This document shows, piece after piece, positions 6,959 to 14,748 of a DNA stretch of 64,000 nucleotides (position 1 is the first letter of the stretch; each line of letters opens with the position of its first letter). Source of the DNA: Planctomycetota bacterium (lineage in GTDB: Bacteria > Planctomycetota > UBA1135); assembly GCA_027623295.1 (NCBI GenBank), contig JAQBXR010000012.1, positions 32,121 through 96,120 of the forward strand. Direction: 5' to 3'. A model generated the notes under the pieces. It searched no databases and was not told where the DNA came from. It was given only the letters and a program-made list of their open reading frames with translations. The translations under genes were made by a program, and so were the position numbers.

Positions 6959-9536
6959 CCTTGTTAAAGCGGAAGCCCGTTTCGCAAACTGCAAAGAATC
7001 TTGCCAACCGAGTACTTTCTGGCTGCCATTTACTCACCGGAATCCCATCCAGTAACAGCATTTGGCCATTCCAATCCAGAACCTGAAGTCCTAAGCCAGG
7101 TGCCATGCCATAGCCCGGAAAACGTCGGCCTGCAATGGTCATTTGCGGTGGGGCTTTGCCGGTTTTAGTGAGCAAGATATCGTCTAGCCAGAGTAATCGA
7201 GTCGGAGCAGTTTCACGCTGACCCACTTGCCAAACCAAACGCCAGGAGGTGAGCTCCCAACCGCGCAATTCTTGGCGTAAATCTAGACTCCAAGTGCCAT
7301 CGACCTGGAGATCACCAAGATCCAAAATGACCGATAAGCCTTGTTGAGTCAACTTGGCATCCGGCAAACGCTTTTGCAAAGCATCCATTAACTCAGCTTG
7401 CGGTCCACTCGCTTGCACCACGGCTTGGGCCCCGCTTTGCGAGGTTAAACCCTCTTCCGCAAAACCTGTTTCGGCCAGTCCGCCATTCACGCGCTCAAGC
7501 TCCCACTGCTCCGACCAATACTGCGGACGCCATTCTTCGGCCACATCCATGTCTGCAAGCGGGCGCATAGCGGCAATCGCTAGGTTCAGGTCATTTTGGC
7601 ACCACAGCACCTGTGCGGCGAGCCAAACTTCTTCCCGGCCTAGCAACCAAGTGACGACAAAGTTGGCTTCGAGGCCTAAAAGATTCACGTCGACTTGGGT
7701 TTGGCCGCGATAGTCAACTGCGTAGCCTGAACCGCTCTCTTTGGCGAAAAGTTGTCCTCGAATAAGCACCCCAGAATGCAGTCGCAACTCCACAGTCTGC
7801 CCCACCTTTTCGCGGAAACGCGATTGCAGGCGCCGGTCCAAAGCAAGCAGTTCTTCGATGCGTGCTAGATCCGCACGGGCATCTTCACTGCGCAAATAAA
7901 CCACGGGATCCACACGATCCCAGCGACGTCGCGCTTCGTCGAAGGAGCCGGCGCGTAATAGTTGTGCGGTGTTTTGACGCACTGCAGCGACCGATTCCAG
8001 CGCCTTGCGAATCCGCACTTGATCGGCTTCGTTTTCCAATTGCACTTGCGCCATCTGCAAACGACCCACCGGATCAGGAGACCCTGGATGCAAAGGGAAA
8101 TCGGCCATGCGCAATCCGGCACGACGCCATTGATCCAGCACACTCGCGGACCAAATGTCACCATCAAAATCGCCACGCTGGATGGCCTCCTGGGCAAAAA
8201 CAGTTTGACTAGAAAGCAAATCAAAGGCTCGCCCGGCTGCTTTTTCAGCTCCGGCGGTCACCTCTATCTTCGAACGACTGACCCACCCTTGACGTAAATC
8301 TAAAAAACCAATCGGAGCATCCTTCGGCACTTTAGCGTGAAGCATGCTGGCACATTCCGCTAAGGCTTCGCGGTACTGGCTAGCATTCAGGGCTTTACGG
8401 AAGCGTTGGTCATAAGGCGTGTGCCACGCACGAAAGAAAGTCGCCGCGAGGATTTCCGGAGGAATCGGTTGCCGTTCCAGTACCCCCTTCCACCCCAGCG
8501 AAGGCGGCGCCACGATGGGCTTGTCGGTTTCCTCGACCAAAAGCTCCGACCCCTGCGCTTCCTTCTCTGCTCCAAAGTTCCATGGCTCCACCCAGAACAT
8601 GAGCCCCAAAAGAACTAGCGCGCCCCCCCCCATGGACAAAGTACGTAACTGACGACGTCGGCGGTACCGTGTTAGCAGGCGAGGCGGATAACCGAGCAGC
8701 ACACGTCCCATGTCGGAGCCAAAGTCTCGCGCACGGGCATAGCGACGTTCTGGGTCCTTAGCCATAGCGGTCAAGACGACCTTGGCAAAAGCCGGTGAAA
8801 CCGTTTCGGGTAACGATTCCGGTTCCTCGTGCATTACGCGGTGAATCACTTCTCCCACCCCGGCGCCCAAGAAGGGCGGTTTACCGGAAAGGGTATGGAA
8901 CAAAGTTGCACCCAGCGAATAAATGTCCGCTTGTTCATCTACATCGGATGGGTCGCGTGCTTGCTCGGGACTCATGTAAGCCGGAGAGCCCAAGGCAGCA
9001 CCTTGGCGCGTCATGGTTGGATCTTCATCACGGCGAACCAAGCCAAGGTCCGCAAGGATGGCACCCCTCTGCGTATCGATCAATACGTTGTGCGGTTTAA
9101 CATCGCGGTGAATCGCTCCATGCTTGTGCAAATATTGCAAGGCACGTGCAATTTGAACTCCATAACGCGCAGCTTCTTCCCAACCCAAAGGGCCGTTGCG
9201 TAATCGCTCACGCAAGGAGAGGCCATCGACGAATTCCAACAAAATGGAAGGCCGCCCTTCCACCTCAGGAGTGCCATAACAACGCACCAGATTGGGGTGT
9301 GCGAACTCCTGAAGCAATTCGCCTTCGCGGCGCCATCGTTCCAGAATGCGTTTATCCTTGGCCACACTCGGGCGCAGGATCTTCAACGCGTATTGCTTGG
9401 CTTGATCGTCTTCGACCAAAAACACCAAACTCAATGGAGATTCCCCCAGGCGCCGAATGTGGCGCAAGTTTTGCGGCAAACGCGGCTCTAAAGCAGCGGA
9501 TTCTTCGCTGGCTGGGGTCGATTCCGGTTTAGTCAG
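6933..9536 (-). CDS. membrane Ser/Thr protein kinase (probable CTG start)
   Basis: Residues about 23-285 are a Hanks-type kinase: ATP-site Lys in YALKILR, catalytic HRDVKPHN, DLG instead of the usual DFG, and GSPAYMSPEQA in the activation segment. A basic stretch RYRRRRQLR precedes one membrane span (about 300-316), and the ~550-residue remainder should lie outside the cytoplasm; I do not recognise a named domain there. No ATG or GTG is available at the N-terminus. AGGAGG followed by 6 nt and CTG at 9536 is the best initiation site and overlaps the stop of the upstream activator gene by 8 nt; a TTG at 9587 has no Shine-Dalgarno. The gene pair suggests a phospho-signalling unit, with the FHA domain of the neighbour reading kinase output. 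Confidence 0.85.
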   Translation of the reverse strand: MTKPESTPASEESAALEPRLPQNLRHIRRLGESPLSLVFLVEDDQAKQYALKILRPSVAKDKRILERWRREGELLQEFAHPNLVRCYGTPEVEGRPSILLEFVDGLSLRERLRNGPLGWEEAARYGVQIARALQYLHKHGAIHRDVKPHNVLIDTQRGAILADLGLVRRDEDPTMTRQGAALGSPAYMSPEQARDPSDVDEQADIYSLGATLFHTLSGKPPFLGAGVGEVIHRVMHEEPESLPETVSPAFAKVVLTAMAKDPERRYARARDFGSDMGRVLLGYPPRLLTRYRRRRQLRTLSMGGGALVLLGLMFWVEPWNFGAEKEAQGSELLVEETDKPIVAPPSLGWKGVLERQPIPPEILAATFFRAWHTPYDQRFRKALNASQYREALAECASMLHAKVPKDAPIGFLDLRQGWVSRSKIEVTAGAEKAAGRAFDLLSSQTVFAQEAIQRGDFDGDIWSASVLDQWRRAGLRMADFPLHPGSPDPVGRLQMAQVQLENEADQVRIRKALESVAAVRQNTAQLLRAGSFDEARRRWDRVDPVVYLRSEDARADLARIEELLALDRRLQSRFREKVGQTVELRLHSGVLIRGQLFAKESGSGYAVDYRGQTQVDVNLLGLEANFVVTWLLGREEVWLAAQVLWCQNDLNLAIAAMRPLADMDVAEEWRPQYWSEQWELERVNGGLAETGFAEEGLTSQSGAQAVVQASGPQAELMDALQKRLPDAKLTQQGLSVILDLGDLQVDGTWSLDLRQELRGWELTSWRLVWQVGQRETAPTRLLWLDDILLTKTGKAPPQMTIAGRRFPGYGMAPGLGLQVLDWNGQMLLLDGIPVSKWQPESTRLARFFAVCETGFRFNKVSLRFSPR

Positions 9537-11442
9537 TGGAGTCCTCCTCCAGGTCCTCGGCCTTCTCAAATAGACCGTACTTCTCAATCTTACGCAATAA
9601 AGCGAAACGCGTAATACCTAGTATTTTGGCGGCACGGGACCGATTCCCTGGCTCTTTGGCAAGCGCAGCTTCAATGGCGCTGATTTCCATGGCTTTCACC
9701 CGATCCGCCAACGGATAACAAGAACCTGGATCTCCGGTGTTCTGAGAGGTGTTTTCCTGAATGCCATGAGAAAGCTCTTCGAACTCCACCTCGCCTTCCC
9801 CAAGCAAAGTGAGACGCCGCATTTCGTTGCGCAACTCACGCACGTTGCCGGGCCAGCGATAAGCCTCAAGACCTTTCATGCTCGCCGGGTTCAAAGTCCG
9901 CGGTTCCTTGCCGACATCGGCAGCTTCCACCGCGAGAAAGTGTTCCGCCAGAATCACAATGTCTTCAGCGCGTTCGCGTAATGGCGGTAAACGTAAACCA
10001 ATGACCTTGAGTCGATAAAAAAGGTCTTCGCGAAATTTCCCTTCCTTCACTGCATTTTGCAAATCGACATTCGTGGCGGCAATCACGCGCACATTGACGT
10101 GCCGCACTTCATTGCTACCAACTGGGCGAATTTCTCCTTCCTGTAAAACGCGCAGCAATCGTTGCTGCATGGCAGGCGACATTTCGCCTATTTCGTCCAG
10201 GAACATAGTGCCACCATCAGCCTCCTCAAAGCGCCCCTTGCGGTCGCGGTTGGCCCCCGTGAAGGCACCTTTCACATGACCAAAGAGTTCTGATTCTAAA
10301 AGCGTATCTGGCAAAGCACCGCAGTTCTCCACCACAAAGTTTTGATCAGACAAGCGGCTATGAAAGTGCAGCGCGCGCGCGACCAACTCTTTACCAGTGC
10401 CGCTTTCCCCTTCGACCACCACGGAAGCGTCGCTTTCGAGAATACGCTCCATTTGGCTGTAAAGCTTTTGCATAGCCGGCGAAGTGCCCACCAATCCAGC
10501 AAAGCCAGGACCGCCGGAAGTTTCAATTGGGTTCGAAGTTTCAGGTGTGGTGCGTTTCCCGAGTTGACGCTGCAAACGCGTGTTCTTGCGTTTTAGCTTG
10601 CCCATGGCCACACGTTCGTGCGCCGCACCAATATGCGCTGCAGCCATACCGGCTAGACCTGCGAGCAAATCTGTATCCTGCGTTTGAAAAGCAGCGGCAG
10701 CGAGACGGTGATCCACCGCCAGAAGTCCCAGCACAGTGCCGTGATACTGCAGAGGCACGGCAAGTACGGAACGCAAACCAAGATCGGAAATGCTTTCGAC
10801 TCCCGCAAACTCGCCATCGGAAGCGGCGTCTTGCAACAGAATAGGCTTTTTGGTTTTCAGTGCCTTCTCTAATAAAGTGCGCGAGAACTTCGCCTCTGGA
10901 GCTGGAACTGGTTCTCGTGCAAAGTTACGCGCGAGCGCCAAACTGGTACGGCCATCTTCAAGCAAAAACAAAAAACCACGCTCGGCTCTAGTCAAAGTGA
11001 CCGCGGCATCGACCAAGAGAGCAGCACTACGCTCGATGCGCTCTTCTTGCTCCAGCGTGCGGCTGACGGCAAGCAAAGTTTGCAGCATGTCTTGCTCACG
11101 CGGCGTTTGCTGAGTCTGCGTGGACTCCATGGAAGCCAATCGGTCGGCCAGTCCACCAGCAATCCTCAAGGTGGTACTGCCAATGCGGATGACATCTGAG
11201 GCGGTCACTGGGAGGCGATCTACTTGATCACCCTCGATCCAAGTTCCATTGCGCGAATCCAGGTCTACCAAAAACACCTCATTTCCAAGGCGCTCCAAAC
11301 GGCAATGATGACGCGAGGCCATGGGGTCATCGATCCGCACCTCGCAGTCTTGCCCGCGTCCCACGGTGATCGAATCGCTCTCGATTGTTAGCACTTGCTG
11401 CAAGTTGTCGCGCTCAAGGTGAATTTCCAGAGGATTCCTCAT
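9529..11442 (-). CDS. FHA-GAF-sigma54 interaction-Fis transcriptional activator
   Basis: Domains in order: FHA (about 1-95) with TVGRGQDCEVRIDD, ASRHHCRLE and DSRNGTWIEG, which binds phosphothreonine; GAF (about 115-280); AAA+ sigma54-activating domain (about 320-545) with Walker A GESGTGKE, the sigma54-contact loop GAFTGA, Walker B GTMFLDEIGEMS and the R-finger region; C-terminal Fis-type HTH around AKEPGNRSRAAKILGITRFALLRKIEKYG. It presumably activates sigma54 promoters after phospho-signal input. It is in an operon with a downstream Ser/Thr kinase whose start overlaps its stop. The ATG at 11442 lies 7 nt from a TATCCT box. Confidence 0.93.
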   Translation of the reverse strand: MRNPLEIHLERDNLQQVLTIESDSITVGRGQDCEVRIDDPMASRHHCRLERLGNEVFLVDLDSRNGTWIEGDQVDRLPVTASDVIRIGSTTLRIAGGLADRLASMESTQTQQTPREQDMLQTLLAVSRTLEQEERIERSAALLVDAAVTLTRAERGFLFLLEDGRTSLALARNFAREPVPAPEAKFSRTLLEKALKTKKPILLQDAASDGEFAGVESISDLGLRSVLAVPLQYHGTVLGLLAVDHRLAAAAFQTQDTDLLAGLAGMAAAHIGAAHERVAMGKLKRKNTRLQRQLGKRTTPETSNPIETSGGPGFAGLVGTSPAMQKLYSQMERILESDASVVVEGESGTGKELVARALHFHSRLSDQNFVVENCGALPDTLLESELFGHVKGAFTGANRDRKGRFEEADGGTMFLDEIGEMSPAMQQRLLRVLQEGEIRPVGSNEVRHVNVRVIAATNVDLQNAVKEGKFREDLFYRLKVIGLRLPPLRERAEDIVILAEHFLAVEAADVGKEPRTLNPASMKGLEAYRWPGNVRELRNEMRRLTLLGEGEVEFEELSHGIQENTSQNTGDPGSCYPLADRVKAMEISAIEAALAKEPGNRSRAAKILGITRFALLRKIEKYGLFEKAEDLEEDSTD

Positions 11443-11448
11443 CAGCTC

Positions 11449-11455
11449 TAGGATA
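11449..11455. promoter_or_regulatory. TAGGATA bidirectional -10 candidate
   Basis: The 23-bp gap between the sigma54-activator gene (ATG 11442, minus) and the YkgJ-like gene (ATG 11466, plus) contains TAGGATA. On the plus strand TAGGAT lies 11 nt before the ATG; on the minus strand TATCCT lies 7 nt before the ATG. The same element recurs at 21505 and 32045 in two other divergent gaps. Transcripts would have almost no 5' leader. Confidence 0.45.
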
Positions 11456-11465
11456 CCCTGTTCCT

Positions 11466-11897
11466 ATGAGTGAATGGTGGAAGGACGGTCTGCCCTTTTC
11501 GTGTACGCAATGCGGTAAGTGTTGCCATGGGCGCGGTGAGGTTGCGAATGTGAATGTGAACTATGCCGAGAGGCAGAAGATGGCCGATTTCCTCGATATC
11601 AAGCTAGCCGAGTTCAACCGTCTTTATACCCGACAAAACGAGGACGGTCACCGCCTATTAAGGTTTGTCGACGGCCACTGCACCTTCCTCGAAGAGGCCG
11701 TATGCACCATTCATGAGGCTAAACCGGTGCAATGTCGGACTTGGCCCTTCTGGGAAGAGTTGCTTGAATCCAAAGACGCCTATCAAAAGCAAGTTTTGGA
11801 TTTTTGCCCTGGCAGCGACGTAGAAACCCCTGTGGTATCGGCAGAGTCAATTCGAGCGCAAATGGAAGAGACGGAAGCCGCCTTGTTGGACGACTAA
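11466..11897 (+). CDS. YkgJ-type cysteine-cluster protein
   Basis: This 143-residue protein has the zinc/iron-binding cluster CTQCGKCCHGRGE near the N-terminus and further cysteines in DGHCTFL, AVCTIHEAKPVQCRTWPFW and FCPGSD, the standard spacing of the YkgJ/CxxCxxCC family. The biochemical role of the family is not established; members probably chelate Fe or Zn. The ATG at 11466 is chosen because it gives the family N-terminus MSEWWKDGLPFSC; longer readings would run into the divergent activator gene. It is followed by ettA after 33 bp. Confidence 0.85.
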   Translation: MSEWWKDGLPFSCTQCGKCCHGRGEVANVNVNYAERQKMADFLDIKLAEFNRLYTRQNEDGHRLLRFVDGHCTFLEEAVCTIHEAKPVQCRTWPFWEELLESKDAYQKQVLDFCPGSDVETPVVSAESIRAQMEETEAALLDD

Positions 11898-11912
11898 ACG
11901 CGGCTTCCTTGT
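11873..11912 (+). terminator. weak hairpin spanning the ykgJ-like stop
   Basis: GGAAGCCGC (11873-11881) and GCGGCTTCC (11900-11908) form a perfect 9-bp stem with an 18-nt loop containing the stop codon, followed by only a short T stretch. It may attenuate read-through into ettA, or be incidental. Confidence 0.3.
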
Positions 11913-11918
11913 TACAAT
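11913..11918 (+). promoter_or_regulatory. candidate -10 box of ettA
   Basis: TACAAT, 5 of 6 matches to TATAAT, ends 12 nt before the ettA ATG at 11931. This would give a leader of only about 5 nt. Confidence 0.4.
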
Positions 11919-11930
11919 GCACGGTCCATC

Positions 11931-13616
11931 ATGGCCGAAAACCAAAACGAATACGCGCTGCAAGTCATTGGGCTGAACAAGTTCTATGAACGGACCCAGG
12001 TCCTCAAAGATGTCACCCTGTCCTTCTTTGCCGGTGCAAAGATTGGAGTGATTGGAGCCAACGGTTCTGGCAAGTCCACTTTGTTGCGAATTTTGGCTGG
12101 CGCCGACGACGATTACGATGGCACCCGCCTCCAAATGTCGGGCCGCTCCATTGGTTATGTTTCCCAGGAGCCAACCCTCGATCCAGATAAAACGGTCAAA
12201 GAGGTTCTCGATGAATCGGTGGCCCACATCCATGCCATCACCGATCGCTACAACGAGATTTGTATGTTGATGGGCGATGCCTCCGGCGAACAACTGGAGA
12301 AGTTGTCAGCAGAGTTTGATCATTTGCAGGCCGAAATCGACGGCAACAACATGTGGGAAGTCGATCGCCTGCTGGAAAAAGCTGCGGCCGCGTTGGACCT
12401 CCCACCCATGCAACGCGCATGTGGAGTTTTGAGTGGTGGAGAAGCACGGCGTGTGGCGTTATGTAAAACCCTCATTGAGACGCCTGACATTCTGCTGTTG
12501 GACGAGCCCACCAACCACTTAGATGCGGCAACCACGGCATGGCTGGAGCGCCATCTTTCAGATTATGCGGGCCTGGTGATTGTGATTACTCACGACCGTT
12601 ACTTCTTGGATAACGTGGTGGAATGGATGCTCGAGGTAGAGCGCGGCTCCTGTCGTCCTTACAAAGGCAACTACACCAACTTCTTGGAAGCGAAGGAGAA
12701 GGAGTTGGATGTGAGTGGACGCCAACAAGAGAAGCGCAAGAAGCGGTTGAAGGCGGAACTCAACTGGGTACGGCAGAACTCCAAGGCTCGCGGCAACAAG
12801 AACAAAGCACGGATTAACCGCTACGATCAGCTTGTCGCGCAGCAAAAGGATCTGAAACCAGACTCGATTGATTTAGTGATTCCGGCAGGCCCGCGACTCG
12901 GCAACAAGGTTATTGACCTTAGCCACGTGAAGAAGGCCTATGGAGACCAAGTTCTGATTAAAGACCTGACCTTTGAAATGCCGCCAGGCGCCATCATTGG
13001 CGTGATTGGGCCAAACGGTGCTGGCAAAACTACCCTTATGAAAATGATTATTGGGGAAGAGCAGCCAGATGCAGGCACGGTTAAGTTTGGTTCTACGATT
13101 GAGGCCTGTTTCGTGGACCAGCGTCGCGCGGAGTTGAGTGACCAGAACTCGGTGTTCGAAGAAATCACCGACGGCCTAGAGTTCCTCCCCTTCGGTAGTG
13201 GCGAAATTCAGTCGCGCGCTTACGTGTCGCGATTCAATTTCAAGGGCACTGACCAAGAACAAAAAGTTGGCACACTTTCGGGTGGCCAACGCAACCGTGT
13301 GCAGTTGGCGAAAATGCTCCGTGTCGGCGGTAACTTGATCATTCTTGACGAGCCGACCAACGACCTTGACCTACCCACCACTCGGGTTCTAGAGGAAGCA
13401 ATCGAACACTATGCCGGTTGCATGTTGATTGTGTCTCACGACCGTTACTTCCTGGACCGCACCTGTACGCACATCCTTGCCTTCGAAGGCAAGGGAGATG
13501 TCGAGTTCTTCTATGGCAACTACACTGAATACGCAGAGTGGTATGTCGAGCGCATGGAAGCTTCCGGCAAGAGTTCCGATTCGCAAGCGGGCAAGTACCG
13601 CAAGCTGAGTCTTTAG
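11931..13616 (+). CDS. ettA: energy-dependent translational throttle EttA (ABC-F)
   Basis: This soluble twin-ATPase of 561 aa, close to the 555 of E. coli EttA, has no membrane segments. First cassette: GVIGANGSGKST and LSGGEARRVAL; second: GVIGPNGAGKTT and LSGGQRNRVQL, with DEPTNHLD and DEPTNDLD Walker B motifs. Between them is the P-site tRNA interaction motif region with a basic helix (EKRKKRLKAELNWVRQNSKAR, split by the linker). EttA binds the ribosomal E site and gates the first peptide bond according to ATP/ADP ratio. The last four bases overlap the convergent glycosyltransferase gene. Confidence 0.94.
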   Translation: MAENQNEYALQVIGLNKFYERTQVLKDVTLSFFAGAKIGVIGANGSGKSTLLRILAGADDDYDGTRLQMSGRSIGYVSQEPTLDPDKTVKEVLDESVAHIHAITDRYNEICMLMGDASGEQLEKLSAEFDHLQAEIDGNNMWEVDRLLEKAAAALDLPPMQRACGVLSGGEARRVALCKTLIETPDILLLDEPTNHLDAATTAWLERHLSDYAGLVIVITHDRYFLDNVVEWMLEVERGSCRPYKGNYTNFLEAKEKELDVSGRQQEKRKKRLKAELNWVRQNSKARGNKNKARINRYDQLVAQQKDLKPDSIDLVIPAGPRLGNKVIDLSHVKKAYGDQVLIKDLTFEMPPGAIIGVIGPNGAGKTTLMKMIIGEEQPDAGTVKFGSTIEACFVDQRRAELSDQNSVFEEITDGLEFLPFGSGEIQSRAYVSRFNFKGTDQEQKVGTLSGGQRNRVQLAKMLRVGGNLIILDEPTNDLDLPTTRVLEEAIEHYAGCMLIVSHDRYFLDRTCTHILAFEGKGDVEFFYGNYTEYAEWYVERMEASGKSSDSQAGKYRKLSL

Positions 13617-14608
13617 ACTTCGAGTGCTTTGAGCAAGGCTTGGCCAGTGTTCAACGGGGAAAACCGTTGCACATTGGCGAGGCCAGCTTGAACCGCAGTT
13701 TCTCGAATGCTTTGATTGTTGAGCAGTTCAGTAGTTGCGGCAGTCCAAGCAGCCACGTCGTGGGGATCAAGCAGCTTGGTGGAACTGCCGAGGACTTCTG
13801 GAAGCGAGGATGTCGCCGCTGCGATCACTGGAGTGCCGCATGCTTGCGCTTCAAGCGGTGGCAAGCCAAAGCCTTCTAGGAGTGATGGAAAGAGGAATGC
13901 TGCGGCGCCTCGGTAAAGCGCGGGTAGGTCCTCGTCGGCCAAACCTTCCAACCAGCGCACGCGAGAAGCAATACCAAGCTGCTCGGCCAACTGGTGCGCC
14001 TCTTTTCCAGAGCGATGCCCTCGCCCCACCATAACCAATGCGTGTTGCTGCTTGAGTTCTTCCGTCAAACCGGCATAAGTGTGCAAAACGACTCGCCAGT
14101 TTTTGTGCGGGCGTAAGGCACCCACATAAAGCAAATAACCTGACTCCCGAAGCTCTGGACTCCCCGCATGGCCGCCTAAACCAAACTCTGCGGAGGGGTA
14201 CCAAGGAATGGACACCATCGGGGATTGCAGTCTTGGGAAATGCTCCTGTAGTTTCTGCGCAGTGGCGCTCGATGGGACCGAAATCCGCCACGCAAGCTGA
14301 TCGATGTCATTCACTAGGCGCCGATAACGTCGGCTGCGGCGGAAACGCGCGAACCAGGAGCGGCCGTCCGGCAACATCGGATTGATGTCCTGAATCGTAA
14401 TCAGGAAACGCGGCTGGTCAGTCGCCTCGGGCAGGCTTGGCCCGGGGGTCCACAAGACCTCAGCATTGCACTCTCCCGACTTCCATTCCGCATACGGCAA
14501 GTCCACTGCATCGAGGGCGGCACGCATTAAGCGAATCACACGCGCGTAGGAGGAAAAGGGCTGGTTCAGACTGCGCACGTCTAAAGCCAGCGGGCGACGT
14601 CCGCTCAT
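13613..14608 (-). CDS. glycosyltransferase family 4
   Basis: This 331-residue GT-B enzyme has the C-terminal nucleotide-sugar domain LLYVGALRPHKNWRVVL, LVMVGRGHRSG, and the GT4 E-x7-E motif FPSLLEGFGLPPLEAQACGTPVIAA. The N-terminal acceptor half is less conserved. There is no signal peptide, so it is cytoplasmic or membrane-peripheral. It stands alone, so sugar and acceptor cannot be assigned. The upstream region on this strand holds a G9 run and a strong stem-loop. Confidence 0.88.
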   Translation of the reverse strand: MSGRRPLALDVRSLNQPFSSYARVIRLMRAALDAVDLPYAEWKSGECNAEVLWTPGPSLPEATDQPRFLITIQDINPMLPDGRSWFARFRRSRRYRRLVNDIDQLAWRISVPSSATAQKLQEHFPRLQSPMVSIPWYPSAEFGLGGHAGSPELRESGYLLYVGALRPHKNWRVVLHTYAGLTEELKQQHALVMVGRGHRSGKEAHQLAEQLGIASRVRWLEGLADEDLPALYRGAAAFLFPSLLEGFGLPPLEAQACGTPVIAAATSSLPEVLGSSTKLLDPHDVAAWTAATTELLNNQSIRETAVQAGLANVQRFSPLNTGQALLKALEV

Positions 14609-14685
14609 GCGCCGAGTTTAGCAACTGGGCGGGGTATCCACCCACGCCCCCCCCCACAGGAAGCGCTTCAGGCATAATGATGTCA

Positions 14686-14718
14686 CCTCCTGGCTCGGCT
14701 TTCGCGCAGGCCAGGAGG
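14686..14718 (-). terminator. strong stem-loop after the Sec-thioredoxin gene
   Basis: CCTCCTGGC (14686-14694) and GCCAGGAGG (14710-14718) form a perfect 9-bp stem. Read on the minus strand, the 15-nt loop contains GC-GAAA-GC, a possible GNRA-capped inner hairpin. It lies just 3' of the stop at 14749 and 5' of the glycosyltransferase gene. There is no T-tract, so it is either a Rho-dependent 3' end or another structured RNA element. Confidence 0.4.
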
Positions 14719-14748
14719 CAACTTAGAAGGACGAAGTAGAAGCGCAGT

